Shown: positions 7,898 through 16,915, numbered from the stretch's first letter. The stretch: 64,000 nt of DNA from CAZNSX01 sp964575845 (GCA_964575845.1 CAZNSX010000002.1:186001-250000); one strand, 5' to 3'. The notes: generated by a model from the sequence alone, not told the origin. Program-made: numbers and translations.

Positions 7898-9085
7898 TCA
7901 GACGACGCCTTCCTCTCTAAGCCGGGCCCTCTCCTGGGGCCCCAGCTTGAGTACCCTCTCCAGAACCTCCTCCGTGTGCTCACCGAGAAGGGGCGGAGGT
8001 GTTTCCACCCTTCCCGGCGTCTCGGATAGCTTTATGGGAACTCCCGTAAGCTTCGTTCTACCGGCCTGGGGATGGTCCACCTCGACCACCATTTCCCGGG
8101 CCAGAACCTCGGGGCTCGTGCATACCTCGGCCACGTCCCTGACAGGCCCGCAGGGCACTCCCCGGCTTTTAATGGGCTCAAGAGCCTCCCCGCAGGTGAG
8201 GGATGAGAAGTGGCCGTTGAGGATGGGCCAGAGCTCGCCGTGGTTTTGTACACGGTCGACATTGGTTCTGAAGCGGGGGTCACCGGTGAGCTCCTCTTTG
8301 CCTATGGCCCCGCAGAAGGCGGCCCATAGGGAGTCGTTTCCCACCCCGATATTGATGTAGCCATCTTTGCATTGGAAGGTTTCATAAGGGACGATGCTGG
8401 GGTGCTGGTTTCCCATGCGTCTGGGTGGCTCCCCTGAGGCAAAGAATATCCCCGCCTGGTAGGTGAGGAGGGCCACCTGCCCGTCGAGCAGAGCGATGTC
8501 CACCTTCTGCCCCCTTCCGATGCGCTCCCTGGCAATGAGGGCAAGGAGCACCCCTTGGGCGGCCAGCATGCCAGCCACAATGTCGGCCTCGGAGACGCCC
8601 ACCTTGGTGGGAGGCCCATCGGGAAAGCCTGTAAGGCTCATCACACCCCCCTCCCCCTGAATTACCACGTCAAAGCCCGGCTCCTTGGCCCTGGGGCCTG
8701 AGTGCCCGAAGCCGGAGACGGATACATAGATGGCCCTGGGATTAATCTTCTGGACTTCCTCCCACCCAAAGCCCAGTTTCTCCATGGTCCCGGGCCGAAA
8801 GTTCTCGGCCACCACATCGCTCACCTTTATGAGCTCTCTCAAGAGCTCCTTCCCTCTGGGGGATTTCAGGTCAAGGGTAAGGCTCTTTTTGTTGCGGTTG
8901 ATGCTCATGTAGTAGGTGCTTACGCCGTTGATGAAAGGAGGGCCCCATTTTCGTGTGTCGTCCCCCTCGCCAGGGCGCTCCACCTTGATGACCTCAGCCC
9001 CCATATCGGCCAGTATCATGGTGCAGTAGGGACCGGCCAGGATCCGGGTGAGGTCACAGACCCGGATGTGCTCTAAGGGTCTCAT
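7898..9085 (-). CDS. Family III CoA-transferase (CaiB/BaiF type)
   Basis: Transfers CoA between a CoA thioester and a free carboxylic acid. The 395-residue protein starts MRPLEHIRVCDLTRILAGPY and has the family blocks GADVIKVE-like GAEVIKVERPGEGDD, NRNKKSLTLDL, the VSGFGHSGP stretch and PFRPGT-like ENFRPGTMEKLG; the catalytic Asp lies in FDVVIQGEGG-equivalent position. A good ribosome-binding site (GGGAG) precedes the ATG. It is 13 bases downstream of the decarboxylase beta gene, so a CoA-transfer step is coupled to the decarboxylase: it may load the substrate acid onto CoA or recover CoA from the product. Confidence 0.93.
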   Translation of the reverse strand: MRPLEHIRVCDLTRILAGPYCTMILADMGAEVIKVERPGEGDDTRKWGPPFINGVSTYYMSINRNKKSLTLDLKSPRGKELLRELIKVSDVVAENFRPGTMEKLGFGWEEVQKINPRAIYVSVSGFGHSGPRAKEPGFDVVIQGEGGVMSLTGFPDGPPTKVGVSEADIVAGMLAAQGVLLALIARERIGRGQKVDIALLDGQVALLTYQAGIFFASGEPPRRMGNQHPSIVPYETFQCKDGYINIGVGNDSLWAAFCGAIGKEELTGDPRFRTNVDRVQNHGELWPILNGHFSSLTCGEALEPIKSRGVPCGPVRDVAEVCTSPEVLAREMVVEVDHPQAGRTKLTGVPIKLSETPGRVETPPPLLGEHTEEVLERVLKLGPQERARLREEGVV

Positions 9086-9097
9086 TATCTTACTCCC

Positions 9098-10222
9098 TCA
9101 AGTGCCCACCAGGGAGAGCAGCACCCCGGCGGCGATGGCCGAGCCGATGACCCCCGAGACATTAGGTCCCATGGCGTGCATCAGCAGGAAATTACTGGAG
9201 TTGGCCTCTTGCCCGACCTTCTGCACGACTCTGGCCGCCATAGGCACGGCCGAGACCCCGGCGGCTCCGATGAGTGGGTTTATGGCGTCTTTCGAGAAAG
9301 CGGCCATGATTTTGCCGAAGATGACCCCTGCTGCCGTTCCAATGGAGAAGGCGATGAACCCCAGGACGAGGATATAGATGGTCCTGAGGTCGAGGAAGCG
9401 GCCTGCGGTCATCGACGCCCCCACCGACACCCCCAGGAGTATGGTAACGATGTTGAGCATCTCCCCCTCGGAAGTTTTGAGGAGCCGGCTCACCACCCGA
9501 CACTCTCTGAAGAGGTTCCCCAGCATGAGCATGCCGATGAGGGGAGTGGCCGAAGGGAGCAGCAGCGAGGTGAGGACGGTCGTGACGATGGGGAAAAGAA
9601 TGCGCACGCGCCTGGAAATGGGCTTGAGCTGCACCATAACCCGCCGGCGCTCGGCTTCGCTGGTGAGGGCCTTCATGATGGGTGGCTGGATCAGGGGCAC
9701 GAGAGCCATGTAGGAGTAAGCTGCGACGGCCACTGGCCCGAGCAGATGAGCGGCCAGCTTGCTTGCGAGGTAGATGGCCGTGGGGCCGTCGGCCCCGCCG
9801 ATGATGCCAATGGAGCTGGCTTCAGGCACGGTGAAGCCCAGGGCCAGGGCACCCAAAAGGGTGCCGAAGATCCCGAACTGGGCCGCGGCCCCCAGGAGCA
9901 TGGTCTTGGGGTTGGCCAGCATGGGGCCGAAGTCCGTGAGGGCCCCGATTCCCAGGAAGATGAGGGGAGGGAAGATGCCCTCCTTGACGCCGAAATAAAA
10001 GTAGTAGAGGAGACCTCCCTCCTCAAACATTCCTGATATAGGAATATTGGAGAGGACGCAGCCGAAGCCTATGGGAAGGAGCAAGAGGGGCTCGAAGCCC
10101 TTCGCTATGGCCAGATAGATGAGGGTGCAGCCGATGAAGATCATCAGCCCCATCTTGGGGTCCAGATTGCTGAAGCCCGTAAGGCCCAGGAATCTCACCA
10201 TGGCCTCACCGAGGTTCTCCAT
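9098..10222 (-). CDS. Sodium-pumping decarboxylase beta subunit (OadB/MmdB/GcdB)
   Basis: Integral membrane subunit that decarboxylates carboxybiotin and exports Na+. The 374-residue protein is hydrophobic throughout, with the family hallmarks LLLPIGFGCVLSNIP, FLGIGALTDFGPMLANP, the GIIGGADGPTAIYLASKLA re-entrant segment carrying the key Asp, and SGTAAG-like IGTAAGVIFGKIM with NPLIGAAGVSAVPMAARVVQ. The final NFLLMHAMGPNVSGVIGSA block is highly conserved. Which acyl-CoA is used is set by the alpha subunit at 11065, which looks like the methylmalonyl-CoA type. Confidence 0.95.
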   Translation of the reverse strand: MENLGEAMVRFLGLTGFSNLDPKMGLMIFIGCTLIYLAIAKGFEPLLLLPIGFGCVLSNIPISGMFEEGGLLYYFYFGVKEGIFPPLIFLGIGALTDFGPMLANPKTMLLGAAAQFGIFGTLLGALALGFTVPEASSIGIIGGADGPTAIYLASKLAAHLLGPVAVAAYSYMALVPLIQPPIMKALTSEAERRRVMVQLKPISRRVRILFPIVTTVLTSLLLPSATPLIGMLMLGNLFRECRVVSRLLKTSEGEMLNIVTILLGVSVGASMTAGRFLDLRTIYILVLGFIAFSIGTAAGVIFGKIMAAFSKDAINPLIGAAGVSAVPMAARVVQKVGQEANSSNFLLMHAMGPNVSGVIGSAIAAGVLLSLVGT

Positions 10223-10233
10223 CTCCTTTTCCC

Positions 10234-10668
10234 CTAGCCTATCACCGCAAGGGTCTGCCCGGTATCCACCTTATCGCCGGGTGAAACTCGCACTTCCTTT
10301 ACCTCTCCTCCCATTTCCGCCAGAAGCTTGGTTTCCATCTTCATGGCCTCCAGCACGCAGACCTCGGCCCCTCTCTGGATCTGCTGCCCCGGGCTCACGC
10401 TCACGCTCACGATGACGCCGGGGAGGGGAGCGGTCACAACGCCTCCTCCTTCGGCGGAGACCCTCGGCGGGGAGGGAGCCACAATCGGCCGCGCAACCGG
10501 TAAGGGAGTGGGTGCAGGAGATAAGCCTCCGGGAGGTGTGCTTTCCTCCTCCACCGTCACCAGGTGCTCCACATCATCGACCTTGACGCGGAGCCGGGAG
10601 GGGTCTTTCTCCCTCGCCACCTCCACTCGATAGGTCCTATCCCCGATAGTAAGCTTGAACTTTTTCAA
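10234..10668 (-). CDS. Biotin carboxyl carrier subunit of the decarboxylase
   Basis: Carries carboxybiotin between the cytoplasmic carboxyltransferase and the membrane beta subunit. I prefer the TTG start at 10668 (MKKFKLTIGDRTYRVEV), five bases after GGGGAGG, giving 144 residues; a longer frame would run into the gamma gene. The N-terminal part (1-45) is the usual lead, a Pro/Ala-rich hinge covers about 50-72, and the biotinyl domain (75-144) contains EAMKMET with Lys110 as the biotin site. Order gamma-carrier-beta matches methylmalonyl-CoA decarboxylase operons. Confidence 0.93.
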   Translation of the reverse strand: MKKFKLTIGDRTYRVEVAREKDPSRLRVKVDDVEHLVTVEEESTPPGGLSPAPTPLPVARPIVAPSPPRVSAEGGGVVTAPLPGVIVSVSVSPGQQIQRGAEVCVLEAMKMETKLLAEMGGEVKEVRVSPGDKVDTGQTLAVIG

Positions 10669-10702
10669 AAGGACCTCCCCGCCGTTGTGAGAGACCGACC
10701 CC

Positions 10703-11056
10703 TCAGCGGCCTCCGTCGGGCCGGAGAGCATCGGTCCGACTTTGCTGGGCCCAGGGGCTAACGCTGGGCCTCTTGGGGGCCGCTATAAAGATGGAGGCCG
10801 CCTCACATTCCAGGAAACATGCCACCGCCGCCGCGAGGAGAGGGTCCACATCCTCCCCGTCGGGCTCCCGGGAGACCCGCTGTTCCGCCTTAGCTTTGGG
10901 GAGAGAAGGGGGCTCGGTCCTGGGTCCCACTTTCGCCGGACGGCCGGAAAAGGAGCGCTCCAGGAACACTACTAGGATAGCCAGAATGGCCAAGCTGAAA
11001 AAGACAACCCCCATGCCAATTATTGTGAGCATGAGGCCTTGGCTCAGGTTGCTCAT
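10703..11056 (-). CDS. Decarboxylase gamma/delta subunit (OadG-like)
   Basis: Small membrane-anchored subunit that holds the decarboxylase together. The 117-residue protein begins with one transmembrane helix (about residues 8-31, LMLTIIGMGVVFFSLAILAI), whose GMGVVF pattern is typical of OadG/MmdD, then a charged linker and a short Ala-rich helix. The C-terminal 40 residues look unconserved. It lies between the carboxyltransferase and the biotin carrier, as in known sodium pump operons. Confidence 0.82.
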   Translation of the reverse strand: MSNLSQGLMLTIIGMGVVFFSLAILAILVVFLERSFSGRPAKVGPRTEPPSLPKAKAEQRVSREPDGEDVDPLLAAAVACFLECEAASIFIAAPKRPSVSPWAQQSRTDALRPDGGR

Positions 11057-11064
11057 TGAGCCCC

Positions 11065-12636
11065 TCAGAGAGGTATATTGCCGTGCTTTTTCCTAGGCCT
11101 GGCCTCTCTTTTCCGCTCCAGCATCTCAAGAGAGCGGATGAATTCCCGACGGCTGTCTTTGGGCTCGATGACTGCGTCCACGTACTGCAGGGAGGCGGCC
11201 ACATAAGGGTTAGCGAATTTCTCCCGGAACTCTCTTATTTTCTCGGAGCGCCTGGCTTCAGGGTCTTCGGCCTCGGCAATCTCCCTCCTGAAGATGATAT
11301 TGGCTGCTCCCTCGGGTCCCATGACCGCTATCTCGGCTGTGGGGTAGGCTAGAATGCGGTCAAAGCCCATATCTCGGCTACAGAGACACACATAGGCCCC
11401 TCCGTAAGCCTTGCGGACGATGAGGGAGACCTTGGGCACACTGGCCTCAGAGTAAGCGTAGAGCATCTTTGCGCCATGACGGATGATGCCTCCGTACTCC
11501 TGGTTGGTTCCGGGCAGGAACCCGGGCACATCGACAAAGGTGATGATGGGAAAGTTGAAGCAGTCGCAGAAGCGCACGAAGCGGGCGATCTTGTCGGCGG
11601 AGTCGATATCCAGAACGCCGGCCAAGGTGCTCGGCTGATTGGCCACGATGCCCACCGGACGCCCCGAGAGGCGGGCAAAGCCAACAACGGCGTTCTTGGC
11701 AAAGTGGGCGTGCACCTCAAGAAAGTCCCCGTCATCGAATATCTGCCTTATGAGGTCCCTCACGTCATAGCCTTGAGTCGGGCGGGTGGGCACCAGGGCA
11801 TCCAGCTCAGGGTTTTCCTCCGGAGGCCACCCGCTCACCTCGGCCCTGGGAGGCTCCTCCAGGTTATTGCTGGGGAGAAAGCTCAGGAGTTTGCGGATGA
11901 GGAGGAAGCACTCCTGCTCGGTCTCTGAGACAAAGTGGGCGACCCCGCTCGTAGTCCCATGAATCATGGCCCCGCCCAGCTGTTCGTGGGTCACCTCCTC
12001 CGCCAGAACCTCCCGGATGACATCCGGCCCCGTGACATACATATTGCTAACTCCGGTCACCATGAAGATAAAATCTGTGATGCCCGGCGAGTAGACGGCT
12101 CCCCCGGCGCAGGGACCCAGGATGACGGAGATCTGGGGGATTACGCCCGAGGCCAGCGTGTTTCTCAAGAAGATCTTGGCATACCCATTGAGAGAGGCAA
12201 CGCCCTCCTGAATCCTCGCCCCGCCCGAGTCATTTATCTGTATGATGGGAGACCCTGAGGCCAAGGCTAAATCCTGTACCCGGGCAATCTTGTCGGCATG
12301 TATTTCCCCCAGGGACCCCCCTATGACCGTAAAATCCTGGGAGGTGACGTAGATGAGATTGCCGTCCACTTTGCCGCAGCCCGTAACAACCCCGTCCCCC
12401 GAAAATCGACGCTTGTCCATGCCGAAGTCGTTGATACGGGTGGTGGCAAATCTATCGGTCTCGACAAAAGTTTCCGGGTCTAAGAGCAAATTCAAACGTT
12501 CCCTGGCCGTGAGCTTATTCTTCTCGTGCTGTTTGACAATAGCAGCATCGCCCCCGCCAGCCAAAGCCTTAGAGGTGCGAGCGCGCAGATCTTCTATGCG
12601 TACCTGTATTTCTTGGTTATCGCTGCCACTGGTCAT
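11065..12636 (-). CDS. mmdA: Acyl-CoA decarboxylase/carboxylase carboxyltransferase alpha subunit (MmdA type)
   Basis: Transfers the carboxyl group of an acyl-CoA to biotin. With 523 residues it belongs to the PccB/MmdA carboxyltransferase group. I use the ATG at 12636 (MTSGSDNQ) because GGAG lies 8 bases upstream; a GTG nine bases earlier would sit on top of it. The crotonase-like halves show DSGGARIQEGV and GPCAGGAVYSPGITDF (N half) and DVPGFLPGTNQEYGGIIRHGAK and KAYGGAYVC (C half), the two oxyanion-hole regions. With the neighbouring subunits it most likely forms a sodium-translocating methylmalonyl-CoA decarboxylase; a related dicarboxyl-CoA substrate is possible. Confidence 0.93.
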   Translation of the reverse strand: MTSGSDNQEIQVRIEDLRARTSKALAGGGDAAIVKQHEKNKLTARERLNLLLDPETFVETDRFATTRINDFGMDKRRFSGDGVVTGCGKVDGNLIYVTSQDFTVIGGSLGEIHADKIARVQDLALASGSPIIQINDSGGARIQEGVASLNGYAKIFLRNTLASGVIPQISVILGPCAGGAVYSPGITDFIFMVTGVSNMYVTGPDVIREVLAEEVTHEQLGGAMIHGTTSGVAHFVSETEQECFLLIRKLLSFLPSNNLEEPPRAEVSGWPPEENPELDALVPTRPTQGYDVRDLIRQIFDDGDFLEVHAHFAKNAVVGFARLSGRPVGIVANQPSTLAGVLDIDSADKIARFVRFCDCFNFPIITFVDVPGFLPGTNQEYGGIIRHGAKMLYAYSEASVPKVSLIVRKAYGGAYVCLCSRDMGFDRILAYPTAEIAVMGPEGAANIIFRREIAEAEDPEARRSEKIREFREKFANPYVAASLQYVDAVIEPKDSRREFIRSLEMLERKREARPRKKHGNIPL

Positions 12637-12717
12637 GGGCTTCACTCCAGATGGCGAAGAGCCTCCCGGCTGGAGAAAGGCTCAAAGAAAAACAAAACGC
12701 GCTGAAGATTCTTACAT

Positions 12718-12742
12718 TGTATGAAAATAGAGTTTTAATACA
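12718..12742. promoter_or_regulatory. Palindromic operator, probable GntR/FCD binding site
   Basis: The arms TGTATGAAAA (12718-12727) and TTTTAATACA (12733-12742) match in 9 of 10 positions around the centre TAGAG. TGTAT...ATACA arms with an AT-rich core are typical of FadR/FCD-type regulators. It overlaps the -10 and start region of the minus-strand promoter that should drive mmdA through gntR, a repressor position. Confidence 0.65.
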
Positions 12743-12769
12743 TTTAGACAATATCCTTTTTGAAGTCAA
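12741..12769 (-). promoter_or_regulatory. mmdA: Promoter of the decarboxylase operon
   Basis: On the minus strand TTGACT (12769-12764) and TAAATG (12746-12741) are 17 bases apart, in an AT-rich stretch that contrasts with the surrounding sequence. It lies about 100 bases upstream of the mmdA start and touches the palindrome at 12718-12742. Confidence 0.5.
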
Positions 12770-12786
12770 CCTAAAAAAATATTCAT

Positions 12787-14316
12787 TCATAATTTCTCAT
12801 TTTTCTGGGTTTCCTCAGCGAGGTCTGGGGCGTCTGGCCGGGGGGGCCTGTACCCCAGAAGGGGCAGCAGGCAGGTGGCTCCGCAAAGAACTGTAAGGAT
12901 AAGGAGGGAGTCCCCAAGGGCGCTGAGGAAAGCAGAGATCGGAACCCCGCCCGGCACCAGGTGGTAAGATTCCCCGGGCTTGAGATAGCTGAAAAGACGC
13001 AGGGAAAATAATCCTCCCATCAGGGCCACCCCTGTCGCCATCCCCAGGGTTCTCGTTGTGGCCATGGTACCCGCCGCTACCCCCAGGCGGCGGTGGCCAG
13101 CAGTGCCCATGATGATGCTGTTGTTTGGGGGTTGAAAGATGCCTATTCCCAAGCCAAGAAGCAATAAACAGACTCCGAGCCCAGAGGCCGTGCTCTCAGG
13201 CCCTATGCCCTGAAGCAGCAACAGGGAGAGAGTCGTGAGGGCAAGGCCGCAGACGCAGAGGTAGCGGCTTCCCACCCGGTCCGAGGCCCATCCGCTCAGG
13301 GGCGATACGACCATCATGGTCAGGGGGACTACGCTTAGAAGTCTTCCCACGTAAGCGGGCCTGAAGCCCAGGGCTAACTCCATGGTGAAAGGCATGAGGA
13401 AAATTATGCCCATGAGTATTAAGAAGTTCATGAAAGAGGCCGCGTTTGCACTCGCAAAGACACGGTTGGCGAAGAGTTCCCATTCCACCAGGGGCATCCG
13501 GGCCCGGCGGTCAATGAGGGAGAAAAGCATGAAGCCCAGTGCGCTCCCGGCATAGAGGCTCAAGAGCCAAGGGCCTCCCCAGCCCCCTTTGGAGCTGTGG
13601 CTCAGGGCCAGCAAGAGGGCCACGAGGCTCCCCGAGAGGAGGGCTGCGCCCGCGAGATGGAATTCCCCCAGCAGGAGAGGCCTCCCCCTTTCACGGGGAA
13701 GAACCTTGCGTGCGAAGAGGAATCCCGCCCCTCCAAGGGGAAGGTTTATGAAGAAAATGTAGCGCCACCCCCAATATTCTGTGACGATGCCACCCAGAGC
13801 GGGCCCCAGCGTGAGGCCCACCCCCACAATGGTCCCGACCACACCCAGGGCCTTGCCCCTCTCTTCAGCAGGGAATGCAGCCGTCACAATGGCCGGGCTT
13901 ATAGCCATGGTCATGGCGGCTCCCACGCCTTGGAGCACACGGAAGAAGATGAGCTGGTAGATGGAACCGGAGAGCCCGCAAAGAAGCGAACTCAGGGTGA
14001 ATGTGGCAAGGCCCGAAATATAAAGGGGACGCCTTCCGAGCATGTCAGAGAGCCTTCCCAGGCTCAGAAGCAGACTCGTTATGGTGAGCAGATAGGCAAT
14101 TATGACCCACTCCACTGTACCGAGCTCTGTGTTCAGGGCGGCCGTGAGAGTAGGAAGCGAGAGGTTAACAACACTGCTGTCGATGGTGGAAAGAAAAATC
14201 CCCGAGGCCACAGCGGCCATCACAAGCCAGCGCTGGAGTCTCCCCAGGGGTGCAGGAGTTTTCCCTGCGCGGGCATCTTTCTCGGGATTCACGGGACTCG
14301 CGCCGGGATGCGGCAA
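12787..14316 (-). CDS. MFS drug-efflux type transporter, DHA2 (14-helix) family
   Basis: A membrane exporter of 509 residues, the length of the 14-helix EmrB/QacA group. Motif A appears as GRLSDMLGRRPLYI after helix 2, and FLSTIDSSVVNLSLPT in helix 1 is the usual motif D1 of this group; the motif C equivalent is GVGLTLGPALGGIV in helix 5. The start is uncertain: TTG 14316 opens the frame, a GTG 24 bases downstream is an alternative. A basic, Pro-rich lead precedes helix 1. Substrate is unknown. It lies between the decarboxylase operon and the molybdenum hydroxylase, in the same direction as both. Confidence 0.88.
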   Translation of the reverse strand: MPHPGASPVNPEKDARAGKTPAPLGRLQRWLVMAAVASGIFLSTIDSSVVNLSLPTLTAALNTELGTVEWVIIAYLLTITSLLLSLGRLSDMLGRRPLYISGLATFTLSSLLCGLSGSIYQLIFFRVLQGVGAAMTMAISPAIVTAAFPAEERGKALGVVGTIVGVGLTLGPALGGIVTEYWGWRYIFFINLPLGGAGFLFARKVLPRERGRPLLLGEFHLAGAALLSGSLVALLLALSHSSKGGWGGPWLLSLYAGSALGFMLFSLIDRRARMPLVEWELFANRVFASANAASFMNFLILMGIIFLMPFTMELALGFRPAYVGRLLSVVPLTMMVVSPLSGWASDRVGSRYLCVCGLALTTLSLLLLQGIGPESTASGLGVCLLLLGLGIGIFQPPNNSIIMGTAGHRRLGVAAGTMATTRTLGMATGVALMGGLFSLRLFSYLKPGESYHLVPGGVPISAFLSALGDSLLILTVLCGATCLLPLLGYRPPRPDAPDLAEETQKNEKL

Positions 14317-14358
14317 GGCAGGCTTCTCTCAGCCGTGGCGGGTGAGCCCAAGGGCCCT

Positions 14359-16689
14359 TCAGGCACGAGTCCGGCGGGAGCGGATGGCTGAGAGCACCCG
14401 CTCGGGGCTCGCGGGGAGGCCATACACTCTGGCACCCACGGCGTTGAAGATGGCATTGGTGATGGCGGGAGCAGTGGGAATGCAGGGGGGCTCGCCGATG
14501 CCCTTGGCGCCATAAGGCCCCAAAGCGTTCTCAGCCTCGACGATGATGGGCTTGACAGAAGGCATGTCCAGCGAGGTAGGGATAAGGTACCTGGATAGGT
14601 CGGGCGTCAGGGGGATGCCCTCGTCGACGAGGAAATCCTCCATTACGCCATAGCCCAAGCCCATTGATACACCACCCTCGATCTGGCACTGGACCTGAAG
14701 GGGATTTATCGCTCTTCCGACATCATAGGCTGCAGCGATGGAGAGAACCTTTGTCTCGCCTGTTTCCACGTCCACCTCAACCTCGGCCACCTGAGTTCCA
14801 AAGATATAAACGTGGTAAGGGTTTCCCTGGCCTGTGTCGGGGTCAAGAGAAGAGCTGGGCGGGGCCCACCAGGACTGCCCCACGAGGCGCTTCCCCGAAA
14901 GGTAGCATTTAAGCGCGAGCTCCTCAAAGCGGAGTGACCTTTCGGGATGGCCTCCGACAAATACCCTCCCTCCCCGGAAAAGCAGGTCATCGGGATGAGC
15001 CTCGAGCTCCTCTCCCGCCACCTCCGCCATCGTGCGCCTCACTTCAAGCGCAGCCCCGACTACGGCGTTTCCCACAACAGTTGTGGAACGGGAGGCCACC
15101 GTGGGCCCGGATTCGGGCACCGTATCGGTGTCGGCCTCGGTGAGGCGGACTCTGCAGAGCTCGACCCCGAAAACTTCGGCCGCCATCTGGGTCATTACAG
15201 TCTTTAGACCCTGGCCCATCTCGACAGAGGCTACCCCCACGAGAACCGAGCCGTCATCCCCCACGTGGACGTTGGCTCCCCCGGCGTCAAGCCCCACCCC
15301 CAACCCCACGCCGAACCAGCCGAGCGCCATCCCGAGACCACGGTAGAGGCGCCTTCCGCCTTCAAGGACTTCAGGGGGAGATGCCCAGCGGCTCTTCCAT
15401 CCCGTCGCCCCCGAAGCGCTGAGCATGGTCTCTTCAAGGCCCACGCTATCCTGGAGTCTCTGGCCGAAGCTCGTCTCATCGCCCGCCCTTAGGACATTCC
15501 TCAGGCGCACCTCCAGAGGGTCCATGCCCAGGCGGCGGGCAAGCTCATCCATCATGGACTCATGGAGGAAGGTCACCTGCGGTACACCGAACCCCCGCAT
15601 GGCACCTGAATAGGTTTTATTGGTGTAGACCAGGTAGCCGTCCACCTTGACGTTGGGGACAACATAGGGGCCCGCCATCATGACGGTGGCCTGGAGGTGG
15701 ACACCACCTGCAGGGGGAACGTGCGGCCCCAGAGAGGCGTAGGCCCCCTGCTCATCCCAGAAGGTCCCCTCTATGGCCGTGAGCTTCCCATACTGTGTGG
15801 CGCCCATCCTGCATCTAAATTTCATGGGATGACGCTTTGAGGTGGCCAGATTTATTTCCTCCCGGTCAAGCTCGACCTTGACGGTCCTTCTCAGCTTTCT
15901 GGCCGCCACAGCCGCCCGCACGGCCACATCGATGGAGGAGTCTTCCTTCCCCCCAAAGCCTCCGCCCATGCTCACCGCCACCACCTGGACCTCGCTCAAG
16001 GGAAGAGCTAGAACCCGAGCGAGGTTCTTTCTCACGGTGAAGGGCGCCTGCATGGCCCCCCGCGCGGTGATGGTTCCGTTTGGGTTGGGAGTGACCACGA
16101 TGCAGTCTGGCTCGAGATAGGCGTGTTCCACGAAGGGGACATGATAGATGTCCTCGACGATGACGTCGGCCTCGCGGAAGCCTTTCTCCACATCCCCACG
16201 CCTCACACGGCAGTGGGAAATGAGGTTCCCGGAATCGTGAACAAGGGGGGAATCGGGCTCGAGGGCTTCCTCTGGATCCAGGACCGCTGGCAGCAATTCA
16301 TAGTTTACTCTGACCCTTGAGGCGGCCTCCTTTGCCGCCTCGCGGGTTACGGCCACGACCAGGGCCACAACATCCCCCACAAAAAGGACCTTTTCCTCGC
16401 AGAAGACCGGCTGGTCAGTCCGGAAAATCCCCCATCGGTTAAGCCCTGGAACGTCTCTTGCGGTCACGAGGTCAAGGTAGCCCCGAACCCGGCGGGCCTC
16501 CCCCGCATCTATCCCCTTTATCAGCGCATGAGGATGGGGGCTACGCACCAGGGCGCCGTGGAGTACGCCCTCCATCGGCATGTCCGCAGAGAAGCGAAGG
16601 CTCCCCGTGACCTTCTCCAGGGCATCCACCCGTGGGGGAGAGGTGCCGACAAGGGAGAAACCCCCCTCTCGGCCCAGGGCTTGGTTCAT
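14359..16689 (-). CDS. Molybdenum hydroxylase large subunit (xanthine dehydrogenase/aldehyde oxidase family)
   Basis: Large subunit of a molybdopterin enzyme that hydroxylates purines, aldehydes or N-heterocycles. The ATG at 16689 follows GGGAGAGAAG, giving 776 residues (the open frame extends further but without support). Domain order: a/b hammerhead (about 20-130, VTGSLRFSADM), first MPT-binding domain with GGGFGGKEDSS and AMRGFGVPQ, second domain with VEMGQGLKTVMTQ and a C-terminal AKGIGEPP that holds the catalytic Glu. No FAD-binding or 2Fe-2S subunit genes adjoin it, so partners must lie elsewhere or the enzyme is unusual. Nearby MocA-like (18053) and purine salvage genes (27.5-31.4 kb) favour a purine or heterocycle substrate (inference). 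Confidence 0.9.
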   Translation of the reverse strand: MNQALGREGGFSLVGTSPPRVDALEKVTGSLRFSADMPMEGVLHGALVRSPHPHALIKGIDAGEARRVRGYLDLVTARDVPGLNRWGIFRTDQPVFCEEKVLFVGDVVALVVAVTREAAKEAASRVRVNYELLPAVLDPEEALEPDSPLVHDSGNLISHCRVRRGDVEKGFREADVIVEDIYHVPFVEHAYLEPDCIVVTPNPNGTITARGAMQAPFTVRKNLARVLALPLSEVQVVAVSMGGGFGGKEDSSIDVAVRAAVAARKLRRTVKVELDREEINLATSKRHPMKFRCRMGATQYGKLTAIEGTFWDEQGAYASLGPHVPPAGGVHLQATVMMAGPYVVPNVKVDGYLVYTNKTYSGAMRGFGVPQVTFLHESMMDELARRLGMDPLEVRLRNVLRAGDETSFGQRLQDSVGLEETMLSASGATGWKSRWASPPEVLEGGRRLYRGLGMALGWFGVGLGVGLDAGGANVHVGDDGSVLVGVASVEMGQGLKTVMTQMAAEVFGVELCRVRLTEADTDTVPESGPTVASRSTTVVGNAVVGAALEVRRTMAEVAGEELEAHPDDLLFRGGRVFVGGHPERSLRFEELALKCYLSGKRLVGQSWWAPPSSSLDPDTGQGNPYHVYIFGTQVAEVEVDVETGETKVLSIAAAYDVGRAINPLQVQCQIEGGVSMGLGYGVMEDFLVDEGIPLTPDLSRYLIPTSLDMPSVKPIIVEAENALGPYGAKGIGEPPCIPTAPAITNAIFNAVGARVYGLPASPERVLSAIRSRRTRA

Positions 16690-16737
16690 GGACTTCTCTC
16701 CCGAGAAAATATCCGCAAGTTCGGAAAAAACGGCGAA

Positions 16738-16766
16738 ATTATACCACAGGGGAAGGCATGCTTGAA
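16738..16766 (-). promoter_or_regulatory. Probable promoter for the molybdenum hydroxylase gene
   Basis: Minus strand: TTCAAG (16766-16761), 17-base spacer, TATAAT (16743-16738), about 50 bases upstream of the ATG at 16689. The -10 is perfect, the -35 poor. Confidence 0.5.
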
Positions 16767-16828
16767 GTGAAAGAGCCATTTTACCTATCGACAGTATTTC
16801 GTATAGTGATATGTAATCATTCCGTTTG

Positions 16829-16915
16829 AGCCGGCCACCAGATGACGCGATCAAGGAGGCGGAGACGGCGGTCAAGCGCATCTTCGCGAAGTGGAAGGAC
16901 AAGGGACTCGTTTAG
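16829..16915 (+). pseudogene. Possible C-terminal gene remnant
   Basis: The stretch between the hydroxylase start and the cyclase stop (16690-17040) has no intact gene. Within it an uninterrupted plus-strand frame of 28 codons reads as a plausible basic amphipathic helix (AIKEAETAVKRIFAKWKDK) ending in TAG at 16915, with a stop immediately upstream of the frame. It looks like the last turn of a degraded gene rather than random sequence, but I do not recognise the family. The remaining bases up to 17040 show nothing I can name. Confidence 0.25.
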
